Shown: positions 12,402 through 24,514 of the stretch, one piece after another
How positions within the stretch are numbered: position 1 is the first letter of the stretch
Layout of the letters: the number at the start of each line of letters is the position of its first letter
Origin: Cydia pomonella
Taxonomy: Eukaryota > Arthropoda > Insecta > Lepidoptera > Tortricidae
Assembly: GCF_033807575.1 (NCBI RefSeq)
Contig: NC_084713.1
Span: 17,211,389 to 17,275,388, forward strand
DNA: 64,000 nt
Direction: 5' to 3'
Made by a program: the position numbers and the translations under genes
The notes under the pieces: generated by a model
The model's input: the letters and a program-made list of their open reading frames with translations, nothing else
The model's database searches: none
What the model was told of the DNA's origin: nothing

Positions 12402-12794
12402 TAAAGGCCTGTGCACACTGGATGCGTGTGCGTAAACGTGTACATGCACGTGCGCGTATACCTCTCGGGTCGAATGATGGTCCCTGTGACAGATCATTTC
12501 TATATAGAGTAGCTGTTACGTAAAATGTTTGTAGACATTTTTTTGAAGTATGGTACATAAATTTATTTAGAAATGTAAAATTTAAGTAAGTAATGAAAAT
12601 GCAATAAAAAAATATTTTTTTCATTATTTCTTAAATTAATACAAAATGAGTCTTATCGCAAACGCGTACGTAACGTCACGCTATCGAATAAATTTACACT
12701 AGGGGTTCAGATCCCTATGAGAGACGGTACACCACTTGCGTGACGTGTGCGTGCACGGTTCCAACACACGCAGCCAGTGTGATCTGGCCTTAAA
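12402..12794. repeat. MITE with TAAAGGCC inverted ends
   Basis: Left end taaaggcctgtgcacactgg is inverse to the right end cagtgtgatctggccttaaa. The interior has further inverted GTGCGTGCAC-like blocks. About 393 bp, non-coding. Confidence 0.6.
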
Positions 12795-13514
12795 ACTTTG
12801 AATGGAGAAATATTCGATTGTATAAAAATTAAAGAGCATCCATTTTCCTCAATTAACCATAACCATTATAACCAACCCGTTAATCTGATAATGAGCAATA
12901 AGTCCTTCCTAAAAACTGTAAATCTTTTAGGGCTTCCTCTGATAAGATAAAATTGAACATAAAAGGTAAAAATTCACTAATAAATTTAGAGAACGCCGCT
13001 ATTAATTCCATTTTTATTTTGCGGTAAAACATAAAATTTGATGAGGTAAATAGAACATGAGAGTGCTCGGGCGAGGTTCGCCAAGTCCCGAAAACAGTTA
13101 ACAAGGGTCGGGATTTTACGCCCAAGTTTACAAAACCGAACGAGCCTCGGCGTACGGTAGCAGCATTCTACGCGCAATTTTGCGAAGTTACGTCTCAAAT
13201 TATTTAGCTCACCCGGAGCTCACCGCGCTTATATCAGACATACAGTGACGAATGAACATTTTCTCTATGGGATGAGTGATTTACACCGGATGAAATAGCT
13301 ACCGAGCTACCAAAAGTAATTGAAGATGAAGATACTGCTGTCCAAAGGAGTAGACTGGCTACTTGTATGCCTTCCGCCGATACCGTGCACAATTTTTCAA
13401 CTTCCAACCCTTTACCGCATACGAAGCCATATATGGCGGATATGATATTTAACTCTATTGACAAATATTTTTTATTACATGCTGTAAGGGGTTAAACCAC
13501 GTGATCGTCCTTAC
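12795..13514. other. Intergenic with a possible coding remnant
   Basis: A 66-codon open stretch on the plus strand (about 13290-13496) and one of similar size on the minus strand (12986-13198) do not match a family I know. Composition is slightly richer than the surroundings. They may be decayed transposon coding sequence, and no function can be assigned. Confidence 0.25.
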
Positions 13515-13772
13515 AAAAAAAAAGAAAACGTTTTTCCACTTCTAAATATTTTCCTTTCTCCATGTTTTTTGTATGTTATTGACACAATGAAAAACTAGGT
13601 TTATAGGTTTTCCTTTTTCTCTAAATTTGTAATACAAAAAAATATTCTGTAAAAAGCGAAAACTGTAAACCTAGAATATACATATTATGCTGAAGCGATC
13701 GACATCAAAATCAAAGTGATTTGTTAAGATTAAGTTAGTGCAAACCGTTTTCTCTCGAAATGGAATTAAGGA
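13515..13772 (-). repeat. Dispersed repeat, inverted partner of 5695
   Basis: Carries gaaaacgtttttccacttc, gaaaaactaggtttatagg and aaccgttttctctcgaaatgg, the reverse of blocks at 5695-5935. Confidence 0.55.
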
Positions 13773-13935
13773 AAAATAAAAATAAGATCTATCGTAAAAT
13801 AAGATCTATCTTAGAATATAGATACTATTACAAAAGCAAATAATTTACGCAATCGTAATACATTTGTTCTCAATTCAATGTTTTCAATGAGATATCATTC
13901 CATTTTGGTTTAACTTTTGATATTTGACAGGCAAT

Positions 13936-14604
13936 CTTTTATAGCACAATCGGAATAGAACAAACCTCGAAATCTCTTGGACAGTCCTGAAATTTGAAAT
14001 ATCTGTAAATAAAAGGCCCCTTATTCATGTCCATACTCGTACCATTTGACACTTGGGGACCTCGAGGAATCGCAGTCATCTTGGAAAATGTGTACCATCC
14101 TGGAGAAATTCGCGTTTTACTCAAAATCTACGTTATCCTTACTACTCTACGTTACTTAAATTCATAACCCTACTTTCTGAAGAAGTCGCAGTCAAGTTAA
14201 ATATTGATATTGGGGTAAACATGTACAAATGTATACACAAAAGTGGAATTAATATTCCTCCGAGTTTCCTATTAAGATAATGTCCCCTGGATGTGTATAT
14301 GTGCTAAACCTAGATTCAGCAAGTATTTTCTATAACAAGATGTGTTTTTTTCGCAAATATATCTAGACTTTTTGTGTAGAATTTAATAAGCTTTAATGTT
14401 GTCTTATACCACATTTTCCTAGATAACATAGATTTTGAGTAAAATGTGAATTTCTCCAGGATGGTACACATTTGCCAAGATGGTTGCGATTCCTTGAGGT
14501 CCCCAAATGTCAAATGATATGGACATGACTTTACATACATACCAAATTTCAGGACTGTCCAAGAGATCTCGAGGTTTGTTCTATTCTGATTGTGCTATTA
14601 CATT
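13936..14604. repeat. Large foldback/MITE, arms about 170 bp
   Basis: The left arm (13936-14125) includes agcacaatcggaatagaac and cttggacagtcctgaaattt. The right arm (about 14435-14604) is its inverse with scattered mismatches. The loop of about 300 bp has no gene. It lies just outside the virus-like element and predates it. Confidence 0.65.
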
Positions 14605-14691
14605 CTAGAAGACTTATGGTTAGGGCAAAATAAATCACCGCGATCTCATTGATTTTGGGCTGGACAGATTTTTCTCGATAAGGTGTAGATG

Positions 14692-14697
14692 ACTGTC
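14692..14697. repeat. Left target-site duplication of the Polinton-like element
   Basis: ACTGTC immediately precedes the AGTAGTAGGG terminus. The identical hexamer immediately follows the other terminus (55054-55059). A 6-bp duplication is the Polinton/Maverick hallmark. Confidence 0.9.
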
Positions 14698-14704
14698 AGT
14701 AGTA

Positions 14705-14942
14705 GGGATGTGTGCGTTCTGGCTCAGCTTTGGAGGGTCAAACAGTCCTGGTTTTGGTTGATGACCTTTTTTTTAGCAGCCACACTGAGAACCTCAGGTG
14801 TTACTTGGTGTCAACAAGTGGGCGGGATGTGTGCGTTCTGGCTCAGCTTTGGAGGGTCAAACAGTCCTGGTTTTGGTTGATGACCTTTTTTTTTGCAGCC
14901 ACACTGAGAACCTCAGGTGTTACTTGGTGTCAACAAGTGGGC
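14705..14942 (+). repeat. Subterminal tandem repeat, two 119-bp units
   Basis: Two head-to-tail copies start at gggatgtgtgcgttctgg (14705 and 14824). They are followed by two weaker repeats of about 110 bp (aagtgggcggggt, ctcctattggtcgttg) up to about 15115. Frames through this tract are repeat-derived and not genes. Such terminal repeats may bind integrase or replication proteins. Confidence 0.8.
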
Positions 14943-15297
14943 GGGGTGTTGGGTCAAGATGTCGCTCTCCTATTGGTCGTTGCGGTCATTAGTGGTTCTA
15001 ATTAGCTAATGACATTCCATTAATTAGGCCACACCTCCTAGTTGAAGTTATCAAGTGGGCGGGGTCTTGGTTCTGGATGGCGCTCTCCTATTGGTCGTTG
15101 CTGTCATTTATGATACTCATTCCTTATTACATCGTAATTACATAATTCTCGATGGGACTCTGCTATTGGGTAGGTAATTAATGATTCCCTAACTGCATCC
15201 ATTAATTAGGCGACATTGCTCATTTACGAGTAAACTGTTATGAGCCTTTCATATATTCTTAGACCAACCAACAGACGTTTCTCAGGGGTCACGGTTC

Positions 15298-15480
15298 TAA
15301 CCTAACCTAACCTATCAACAGCGCATCACGGTTTAAACCTAACCTAACCTACCAACAGACGTTTCTGTCTGCTCAGGGGTCACGGTTCTAACCTAACCTA
15401 ACCTATCAACAGCGGGTCATGGTTTAAACCTAACCAACCTGTCTCTAATGCCATCGAAGTTCAAATCAAACCTAACCTAA
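15298..15480 (+). repeat. Clusters of CCTAA (insect telomere-like) repeats in left arm
   Basis: Five short runs of CCTAA (reverse TTAGG), each one to three units long, alternate with blocks such as caacagcgcatcacgg and gtcacggttc. The unit matches the insect telomere repeat, but runs are short and regularly spaced, so this is an internal repeat of the element and not a telomere. Confidence 0.7.
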
Positions 15481-15733
15481 TTTTATTATTTTTAGAATAC
15501 TTCAAATATCTAGTTTTATAAATATTCTCGTTCATTACAAAGTTGAATGTTGAAATTTCTATTTCACACAATGGAATTTTAATGTGACTTTAATGTATGT
15601 ATAATCTACTTAGTAATTGAGCTTAACATAATTCTTAGCCAAATTCCAATAACACGTATTTAGAAGCAAAACAAGTTATCAATTATCAAACAAGACTTTG
15701 TATTGAAACAAGATTTTTAATGATCAAGAGTTG

Positions 15734-15744
15734 TATATATAAAG
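15734..15744 (+). promoter_or_regulatory. TATA box of left ORF A
   Basis: TATATATAAAG lies about 75 bp before the ORF A start codon and is conserved in the right arm (54013-54023). Confidence 0.55.
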
Positions 15745-15816
15745 ACCTACGACGATTTCTTTTTTATACTACTATCGATTGACCCACGCTGTACTCCTAC
15801 ACCAGAAGGCATCAAT

Positions 15817-16433
15817 ATGTCGGTAAGTCTTCAATTATTAACTACAAATATTGTACATGTTTTTCTAATGTTAAGATTTTAAGAACTGTGGTAATCACGA
15901 AATTATGTAAATTTACAATTGTGTAACACATGTTTTGTTTTTAAATACAGAACTCCCCATCAAATGTCTTCGACGGCCAAGACTATACATTTAAGCAGTA
16001 CTATTATCCAGTGTCAGATGCAGAGGACAGCCTAACTTGTGTACCAGACGAGCCGGTGAAGCGAAAATTAAACACACACTCAAATATCGATGCATTCTTT
16101 GACCAGCCAAAGATAAAGAGGAAGAAAAACGTGTCTTCCACTGTAGGAAAAGGCTGTAAAGGGGGTGGTATATCATATATATCTACAAACAAAGACGATG
16201 GTACGAATTCGACACATCTAATCAAAATAGAAATATTTGATATGAAAAAACTATCCAAAGTTTCTGATACAACTAAACACTGGATGTTTGCGGATGTGCG
16301 TGCAAAATATTTCGTGATGGAAAATGAAACAAATAAGCACTTACAGCAAGCTAAAGATCTCATTTACGGAATCACGAAGGAGATTTCCGAATCCGACGAG
16401 TGTAAAAAGTACCATTTTAATTCAAAAGTCTAA
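15817..16433 (+). CDS. ORF A, left copy: small spliced nuclear-type protein with PIP-box-like motif
   Basis: Two exons. 15817-15822 supplies only ATG TCG. An intron with GTAAGT...TTAAATACAG borders (15823-15950) follows, then exon 2 (15951-16433). The product is 162 aa with an acidic N-terminal third and two basic clusters (PVKRKL, KIKRKK) that could be nuclear localisation signals. Between them NIDAFF fits the hydrophobic/aromatic core of a PCNA-interacting (PIP) box, although the first position is His and not Gln. No enzymatic motif is visible. An AATAAA signal follows at 16453. An apparently identical copy lies in the right arm, so the gene is present twice. I do not recognise the family. 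A role in replication or host-factor recruitment is inference only. Confidence 0.75.
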
Positions 16434-16552
16434 TCACTGTTGTCTAATTGTGAATAAAAATATATAGTTTATACATGTTGATGTTTTATTTCTTTATTAT
16501 ATTGTGTGTAGTTATAAATAAAACCAAATCACATTTTTTTATCATATTATAT

Positions 16553-16635
16553 TTATTCAAATAATATTCTAAACATATGACATATAGTAACATCATTACT
16601 TATTCTGTTTACAGCGGAAAAAACATTAATAAAAT
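16553..16635 (-). pseudogene. Left protease copy, 3' part (cut by insertion)
   Basis: This is the last part of the minus-strand left-arm copy of the adenain-like protease, matching 45860-45942 of the intact right copy in reverse. The frame is interrupted at AATAAAAT by the 22.9-kb element. The remainder lies at 39584-39925. It cannot make a protein on its own. Confidence 0.9.
16628..16635. repeat. Left 8-bp duplication of the 22.9-kb element
   Basis: AATAAAAT occurs here and again at 39584-39591. The uninterrupted right-arm copy has it once (reverse, 45860-45867), proving it is a target duplication. Confidence 0.92.
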
Positions 16636-16711
16636 CCTGTAGTTGACTCTGTTCACCCAGCTCAAATCACCTGGGTCAATTAAGTAAACTAAAAATACAC
16701 TTTATTCACCT
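16636..16711 (+). repeat. Left TIR of the 22.9-kb element
   Basis: 76 bp matching 39508-39583 in reverse with about four mismatches. Diverged subterminal repeats continue to about 16930. Confidence 0.88.
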
Positions 16712-16930
16712 TTACGTCATTGTCAAATTTGTGACATATTTTTCGTTTACTTTGTTCACCCAGGGTGCATTAGGTAAACTATTAGTTTACTTAATGTACT
16801 TGTGACCAACTGCAGGTGAACTAAGTTTTTTTAAAGTTTATTTGATGTATTTATGACCGAATGCAGAAGAATTAAGCCAACTTAAATTTAATGTTCACGA
16901 TGAATTGCCGATGCACCAAGTATATTTTTT

Positions 16931-17889
16931 CTTCGATTTAGTTTTCCTAACAGGGTCAAGTATTATGTTAGTTCCTAAATATAGTAAGTTTACCTGAAAT
17001 AAATATATTCAAGACAGGAAAGGACTCTGACTTCGCAGTAGAAAACTAATTTGTTTTGTTCTACTACTGAGTTCCGAATAAAATAATCCGTTAAATCCTA
17101 TTGCAATGTATAAAATTAGATTAAAAATTATGAGATTAGGCCAAACGGGTCTTATAACTCTTATAATATTACCAGGAGAATGAATGCAGTGTATAATTGT
17201 TTAAATGAAACGGCCATAGCATGCTCATTGATATATTCAAAACGAAGGAATTTCAAAGAGAGCACTGATGGCCTAGCGTTAGGTAAGTACCACGTACCAC
17301 AAAATGAGCCAGTAAGTAGTTTCTGAAATTACTGAAATGTTTTAATTGCAAGAAAAACATGTAATACTAGACACAAAAACGATTCCAGTCTATGATTCAT
17401 TAATACTGTACAGAAATATCAGTGAGACTGCAAGTTTTCTGAATAATAAGTAATTTACAAACCGAGGAAAGGTTTATAAAAATTCCAAATGAAATGTTTA
17501 AGCTTTGTGTCCACTTTAGCTAGTGACATCTCGTATGCGATAGAAGAACTCAAACTGTAAGGTGGCGAGTAGCCGAACTAACCATAGGTATATCTGTCAA
17601 TAATGTTGGCTCCACATGATAACTTTACACGCTCGAAAAAAGTATCTAAAGGACTCAGCAAGGAGGTTACATTGTTAAATACGACTAAATTACGTAGGTC
17701 GTTTTCGAGTATGTTGACGGCAAAGTAAAAACTTGTTTTTAATTTCGTCGTAATGCTTATATTCTGTCCCTCGCTCCCTGTCACGCATATAGCAATTCAA
17801 TCCAGTATTTTTAAATAATGGCATTTGTAAAATGGGACAATTTTGCCAGCGTCAAGGTTGAACGATCAAATTTATATAAAGATTTCACC
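16931..17889. other. Cargo DNA of the 22.9-kb element, no gene recognised
   Basis: AT-rich sequence with short chance frames only. No motif or repeat pair is recognised. Confidence 0.35.
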
Positions 17890-18080
17890 ATATAAAAATG
17901 TGCTCGTAAAGCATGACGTTGTACGGTGATTGCTCATAGTAAAGTGATAGCAGCGCGCTAAGCACGGTCGCATTTTTATCGCCTGTCACCATGCCTGTCA
18001 CGTTCTAATAGGTATGTAAGTGCGAAAGTGACAGGCATAGTGACAAATGATAAAAATGCAACCATGCTGCCACCGCTGGA
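17890..18080. repeat. MITE-like inverted repeat
   Basis: cggtcgcatttttatcgcctg with catgcctgtcac is inverse to gtgacaggcatagtgac with gataaaaatgcaaccatg. Non-coding. Confidence 0.5.
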
Positions 18081-18485
18081 CTTTACAAATTTAATAGCTA
18101 CGATGGATTGCCGGGCTTCCTATAATTCCTTACTAATCTCACTAAAACCTCTTTAGTTAATAAAACATTCATATATCATTCAGATACTTTATTTAACGTA
18201 TATAAATTTGACTAACATTTGCTTGACATTAGAAAAAAATCATAACGTTTGTGTTATATTACAATAATGTCCTTCCCCTCCAAAGTGTGCCAGCGCCACT
18301 AGGTAAACACCACATTTTTATAGGAATATGACGCTATGGTGGCGCTTAACTCTGTCGCAGTGTGAATGCAGTTTTCATGTGCTGTCGCCATTTGTATGGT
18401 TGGTGTACACACTGTCGTGTCGGATAAAGCTAATTCTGCTTGACATTTGCAATGTCAAATTGGGCTAACATAGGTCAATCTAAAG

Positions 18486-19251
18486 TATGGACGGTACAGA
18501 AAGGACGACAATCTCTTATGGCAGAACTATTGCAAAAGTGACCAGCTTTCAGCTTTAACCCTTTGAACGCCAAGAAAATAAAATAAAAGCGTCGTTATCT
18601 AGTCCACAGCGCCAAGGCAACTATAGGCGTCATGACGTACGCTGTCAAAGTAAACTTTTTTCAATTAAGGGTTAGGTACAAAAGGTTAAATTATAGTTCC
18701 TAATAATCTCTCCAGTGGCGCTAGGTAGGCTCGTCGTAATTTGGTCGGGTTATTTGCTGCCCCTCCCCATTTCATCTCTATATTATTATACGTATATGAT
18801 TCATGTAATATCCATGAGCCTACCTAGCGCCACCGGAGAGATTAGGAACTATTATTTAACCCTTTACCAGGCTGACAGTTCAAAAATGACAATCGAATGT
18901 CAGTCTTACTCATCGAAAATAGAACACATGTTTTAAGAACCGCATGTGGGAAATATATATTCCTTAGCCTGGTAAAGGGTTAACCTTTTCAACGCTTTCT
19001 CCCTCTCATCAAAATGTGGCATACACGCCAATATGTCAACTATTGAGAAACGAATTTAAACCTTATCTGTCAACAGTAAAATTGCTTTGACAGCGTCTGC
19101 CATGACCTCTTTAGTGGTCGTTGGCGTGGTAGGCACGACAGCACACGACCACTTTAGTGGCTCTTGGCGTTCAAAAGGTTAAAGCTGAAAGCTGGTTACT
19201 TTTGCAATAGTTCTGTCATAAGAGATTTTCGTCCTTTCTCTACCGTCTATG
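18486..19251. repeat. Foldback element with a second inverted repeat nested inside
   Basis: Outer arms: tatggacggtacagaaagg with ctttcagctttaaccctttg (from 18486), inverse to ggttaaagctgaaagctgg with tctaccgtctatgg (to 19251). Inside, gttcctaataatctctccag (about 18698) is inverse to ctctccggtggcgc-type sequence near 18830, with gtaggctc/gagcctac blocks. Non-coding. Repeated 'aacgccaa...caaaggtta' blocks occur again at 19310 and 20480. Confidence 0.6.
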
Positions 19252-19564
19252 GACGCAGGATGGGTGATAGGTTAGGATGAGCGAAAACGAGATATGCAGT
19301 ACAGATTAACATTCTGAACGCCAAAAATACCTAAAATCGTCGTTACTTGTCGTACCCACAGCGCCAAGGACACCTATAGGTGTTCTGGCAGACGCTGTCA
19401 AAGTAACCTTCACACTTTCGAATACCTAAGGTTTACATTGGCCCCCTTGCGCCCGGGATTTTGGTGTTTGTCTGATATTGTGTTTATGACATAAAGCATT
19501 CAAAGGGTTAATGTATGGGTATCTAAGAGAATTTGAAATAGAGGTGGATTGTAAAAAAAAAACT

Positions 19565-19853
19565 TTGTAACCACGATAAATTACTGCCATTTTCCGACAC
19601 ATGATTAAAACTTTTAAAACGCCATTTGACTTTGATCATTATTCGTTCACTGATATATGTTAAATTTGTTAATGAATAAATCTAATAGATCGAAAGCCAA
19701 ATGCATGGCGGTATCATTTCGAGCGATGGCGCCACAACCTTTAGCCGATGCTCGGTATGATGTTGCCACTTTTTATTCGTGCGTTCCAAAAGTTTTAATC
19801 ATATGTCGAAAGATGGCAGTAACTTTACTGTGGCTACAAAATTTGCTCTTTGG
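19565..19853. repeat. MITE with inverted ends GTAACCACGATAAA
   Basis: Left gtaaccacgataaattactg with cacatgattaaaac and right gttttaatcatatgtcg with actttactgtggctac are inverse. The short open frame inside is not a gene. Confidence 0.55.
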
Positions 19854-20219
19854 TAATATGTAGTCGCCATTATATATATCGGAGCGGCCAAGATACTCAC
19901 AAATATCTGAACATCTGCCTCTATTGTCAAGGCGTTAGAGTGCATGTTTCGATTTTTTTGTGCACTTCGGCCGCTTCGTTATGAGCGGTTTCAGCCTAGC
20001 GTATACGGCCCTTACAGCGATACGAGCTTATACGCGTGTTACATTTCCCTGCATTTGCTTTTTACGGGCATACGCGCGCGTTACTTTTACCTACATTTAG
20101 TCTATACCAGCTTACGCGCGCGTACACGTACGCTTGTATAAAACGCTAATCGGAAACGGCCGTATACCTCATGGTGACACGCGACTATTAGTATATCTAA
20201 ATTGACCAACGTAGACCCG

Positions 20220-20580
20220 ATACGTACTTCGGACGTAAGTATGGAGTTCTCTACCGTCCATAGACGTAAGGTTAATGTACTAAGGGGGTTAATATTACGG
20301 CTTTGTTGATTAATGCGTTGTTTATGGTCACCAAAAACGATTTTCACGGTAGACCATCGAGGTCTACCGCGAAAATCGAAATTTCTCAATCCGCCATTGT
20401 CGCTCGTTTATGCAAGAGTGATAGACGGATGGCAAAATTTTGATTTTCGCGGTAGGCACTTCATTCTAATTTTTTTAACCCTTTAAACGCCAATAACACC
20501 TAAAGGCGTCGTCGCTCGTCGTGCCCACAACGCCACGACGCTGTGGGCACGACTAGTAACGACGACTTTAGAAATATAAT
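20220..20580. repeat. Cluster of small palindromes
   Basis: cgattttcacggtagacc/ggtctaccgcgaaaatcg surrounds 20360, repeated as attttcgcggtaggc near 20450. A second palindrome with cgtcgctcgtcgtgcccac/gtgggcacgactagtaacgacg lies at 20505-20565. Non-coding MITE debris. Confidence 0.5.
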
Positions 20581-21494
20581 AGTGCATTCCCTTTTACCAT
20601 AATTATACCTTATATAAACGATTTTGTAACGCTACTATGTAAACTAAATAAAAAAGAGTTTAAAAATCTTGCCCTTGGTTACACTCTAATAATAGGACGT
20701 ACAGTAACGTTACGTCTGAAATATACACCACCTTAATATATGGGCAATAAAGTCGTGTACACATATTTTTGGCACTTTTTTTGTATCGATATTTTCAGAC
20801 GTGCCCGTACTATTATAGCAGTTTGTCATCCGTTTGCATATCTCACGTACACAGACAGACTATTTGTCACAGTTAAAGCTTTCACTACTTAAATTTATTT
20901 TTTAGTAAATTTCATGTCACCGGTGAGTGACGTTAATCAGTCCGCTAATTGCGGTTGGTGCGACTGGCCCTTAGTATCGCTTTCAGACTTCGGTTACTAG
21001 ACATCTCAGTCATTTATTTTCTTCTTGGTCGAATCATCAATTACATAATCAGTTTACCTATTCTCTTTCAGCCTTTTACATTAATATATTATATTATCTA
21101 TACGACTTTGTATGTCTCGCCGACTGCATCACATTTCCTTACGATAAGTTTCCTTCCTGTCTATAAGTGATCGATATACTCGTATCACAGGCCATTTACA
21201 TTATATACAGCTTATATAAGTATTACATTTGAAGTGCAATTTCCAAGGCCTCTGCATGCTGCTAATGTAATACTAGTTATTTTTTACGGTCACCAAAAAC
21301 GTACCAAGAAGTTATCTGTAACCGTACGCATTGTTATCCAATCCATTATTATAGTTAACCATCTTCTACCTGCGAGTTCGTCTGCGTGGGATGATGATGA
21401 TGATTGATAAAAACTATCCTATTATCTTCCTCGGGCCTCAAACTACCTCCAGAACAAATTTTATCTAAAGCGGTTTAAGCGTGAAGTGGTAACT

Positions 21495-21539
<45 letters not shown>

Positions 21540-22920
21540 GGACGGAAAGCCGAACCTAATATAGACATAACAGCTAACAGCTCTAGAATAGCTACATACT
21601 CGTAGTCTTAGCCTACAGGTACAGTTGACATAAAAGTGTTTAAGAGGTTCACCGAGCCACAGGTAGCTGTATTGGTCGCTATAATGCATGCTACTTGTAA
21701 GAAGTTAGTGTTACAGCTTAAAGTGAATCGTACAACCTTAACATCCATACACGCAATAAGCAGCTGCTATTTGCGTTTTCTGGGTCTTCACACTTATGAG
21801 ACGCTATTGTAGATCCTGTAGTTACAAACGAGTTACATCTTAATAATGATGTTACTGGAGTCTTACAAGCTAAACCTATAGCTTAGCAAGTACCTATAAC
21901 GACATCCTAAGGTGACTAATTAATCAATAAATAAAATAAAAACTATACATTATAACGTAGGTACTTAACAAAAATAGATAGAATTATTACACAATATTGG
22001 CATTATGTTGGTATTTATGCACTTAGTACAGAACTTCTCGTATATTGTTTCTTCTTCTCTAAAATTTAATAAGGTGGGCAGCAAATATTAAAATGGTATA
22101 CTTTATGAATTGTATATACAGATGTCAATCACAATGTAATAAATTAACTGTGATGATGAACTGTGGCCATCGTGGGACTCGAACCCACACCTCTGGATTG
22201 CCGATCCGAAATTTGTATCATACTTTTATAATAAGAGTCCCTTTAAAATATGAATAATAAAATAAGTATATAGTTATTGACAGTGTTATTAATTTCGCCG
22301 TCAAAATCTGCAGAGAACGTTATCAATGGACAACAATATTTACATTCATCTTTTCGCCATTATATTTCACTCCAAAAGGCAAGCTTGGATCACAAAAAAA
22401 TGCAACCTGAGTAGATAGTAGCAAAGGAAAAAAAATGTACAATAACCTCATCAAGTGTTACAAATGTTGTCCAAAAAAAGCTGAAAGGCTCATCTATATA
22501 GGTCTAATACTTAAGGAGTAATACTTATAGATACTTAATTTACGCTATTATAGCATGCACTCGTCTACATCTTATTTCTTCCACTAACCCTATTGTCATG
22601 TCATATATGTAAGTAAGTAGAATTAAACCCTCAAAAGTACCCTAGAAGTGACTTTAATACTACATACAAGTTTAAGGTTGACATAATATATATCAGGACG
22701 ATACAAGAAAAAAGGGCCTTTCTCAAATTGGTAAAAAGGAATGCTTTTCTTACTACTACTACTAAACACATACCATGGGCAATCGTCAGTCTCAATTTAT
22801 GGATCCCATGAATTAATCACACAATAAAAATGTCTGTGCATTAGAACAGAGTATATCCACAGAACGTAACATTCTGATATACCATGTCCGGATGATACTG
22901 TCTTCCAATGCACAATATAT
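20581..22920. other. Cargo DNA, no gene recognised
   Basis: AT-rich. It includes a GA microsatellite (about 21497-21534) and a reversed tRNA-like T-arm block (tgggactcgaacccacacc, about 22170-22195), which looks like the head of a tRNA-derived SINE and not a functional tRNA. No coding motif. Confidence 0.4.
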
Positions 22921-23647
22921 AGTTAGGGAGGTGGCGAGCATTTCGGTATATGATTTGCACACGTTTCACATCGAGGTAGATTGCAGTTTACGTCAGTACG
23001 AATCGATTTGGTCCAGTCAATAATGGTCCTACGTCGCTGCGTTTTCGCGTTACAGCCGATTAAAGTTGTTAAAAAAAAAAGGGGTATCAAATTATTTGCA
23101 CACGTCTGCCTCTGGGGTTCATGGTCACAAATATCTTGGAAACGAAGAAAATCGAGGAGGCAGACATTCAGGGCTCTGCATTATCATGGGACGGAGTTGT
23201 AAAAGTGTTTGAAAAAAAAACTCTACTAAGTCATTTGCACACGGTTCTCATTGCCCCCATTCGATTCATTACGACTCCGTGGATACGAAAAAACATTTGG
23301 CAGACACTTTGCTCACTGATATTTAACTTTATAACGGTTTGAAATGGACGTAATCAAGGGGAAGCGGGTATTGCATGTTATTATTGTGATTCTTTATAGG
23401 TTTATTATTATTATTTTGTTTATTGTTATTCGCTGAACTCACGGTGACAATCCAACTTCTTCTAGAGCTGAAATCTACGAAATTATTTGTTTTAAATGCT
23501 AAGAGGAAACGAAATGCGCTCGAAACTTTAATTGGAGAGTGAATTTTTTTCAATTGTAGTTTTTATTTGTATAAAATACGTAGATTTTTAACCTCGGCTC
23601 TATTTTCTTCTTTTTACAATAGAAAAGTTAACAAAAAGCGATAATAT

Positions 23648-24514
23648 TTAAAAAGCGTCGTCATCACTGGCATCCGAGAAGCCTTGGCGATCGTTCATGT
23701 CGGCGCTTTCATCCATGTCTCCTTCCTCATCTGAAAAATACACAACGTGTTAAAATTTTTATGGCACGAAAGTTACATGATACACCTAAATGAAAAAATT
23801 ATTACCTGATTGGTGTTCAGGATCTTCAACTTCGAAGATGACGTCGCTGTAGAACTGGGGCAGTTGTTCTCCTTTGAACCATTTGAATGTCAGCGTTCCA
23901 TCTTTTTCTTCCCAGCCACAATCATTCGGGTCCAAATCACCAACAGGATTTTTTTCGTGGGCATTCTTCCAAATTTTCGTAATGTACAGAGTCCTCAGAA
24001 AGTGTTCCGTCAATTCAGTTTGACATGGTGGCAAATTGGAAGCGTCGAAATTGTAGGGAGACAGTTTGAAAGATGCGGCGGCGTTTGAGACGTCGTATGT
24101 TTTTAAGAAAATTTCGTATCGTCCCTCGTTTACTTTTTTTGTTTTTTTGACGTTGTACAAACGGCACACGAATTCCTCTAATACGCTGAAAACGCTCTCA
24201 CAAGCGTCGAAATCGATATTCCCAATGGCGATCAGAGCTCTTTGCAATTCCTCGGACTGTAATAATCGTTCGAAAGGTCTTTTTTTACCCTTTCGGAAAA
24301 ATGCGGGATTATAATCACAGCCGGTGATTGCGTGAAAACCAGGTAAGGAATTGCACACCAAAGGTCCCATCTTTGTATATATTTCGGAAACATCAATATA
24401 CCGACGGGTATTGCCAGTACCAAAATCGATCCAAATCTTGTGGGAGCTTTGCAGAAATTCCATATTTCCGAGCATGATTATCAAGACGTCAGTATCAGCG
24501 CAGTGATAAAACAT
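23648..24514 (-). CDS. FEN1/XPG-type PIN nuclease-like protein, 3' exons
   Basis: Two exons are visible: 23806-24514 and 23648-23730. They are joined across a 75-bp intron with GT (23805-23804) and AG borders and a pyrimidine-rich acceptor. The first exon opens with YHCADTDVLIIMLGNME and later has LPGFHAITGCDYNPAFFRKGKKRP. The acidic ADTDV block and the GCDY block followed by a GKGK-like stretch resemble the metal-binding part of FEN1/XPG-family PIN nucleases. The protein ends in a very acidic tail (DEEGDMDES, SDDDAF). The N-terminal part of the fold is absent: a stop codon lies directly before the ATG, so an upstream exon is missing or the gene is 5'-truncated. Proteins of this kind occur widely in insect and cnidarian repeats, as I recall. 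Its role in transposition is unknown. Confidence 0.65.

Noticed and set aside
13290..13496. Coding exon of about 66 codons
   Set aside because: No start, no clear acceptor and no family resemblance; kept only as an unexplained open stretch.
14712..15005. 97-codon frame at the left terminus, mirrored at 54746-55039
   Set aside because: It is produced by the 119-bp subterminal tandem repeat and the peptide simply repeats itself; no start context or motif.
15298..15480. True telomeric array
   Set aside because: Runs are only one to three units and lie inside the element's inverted repeats with spacers.
22165..22215. Functional tRNA gene on the minus strand
   Set aside because: Only T-arm and part of an anticodon-arm-like stretch are present; no complete cloverleaf could be drawn.
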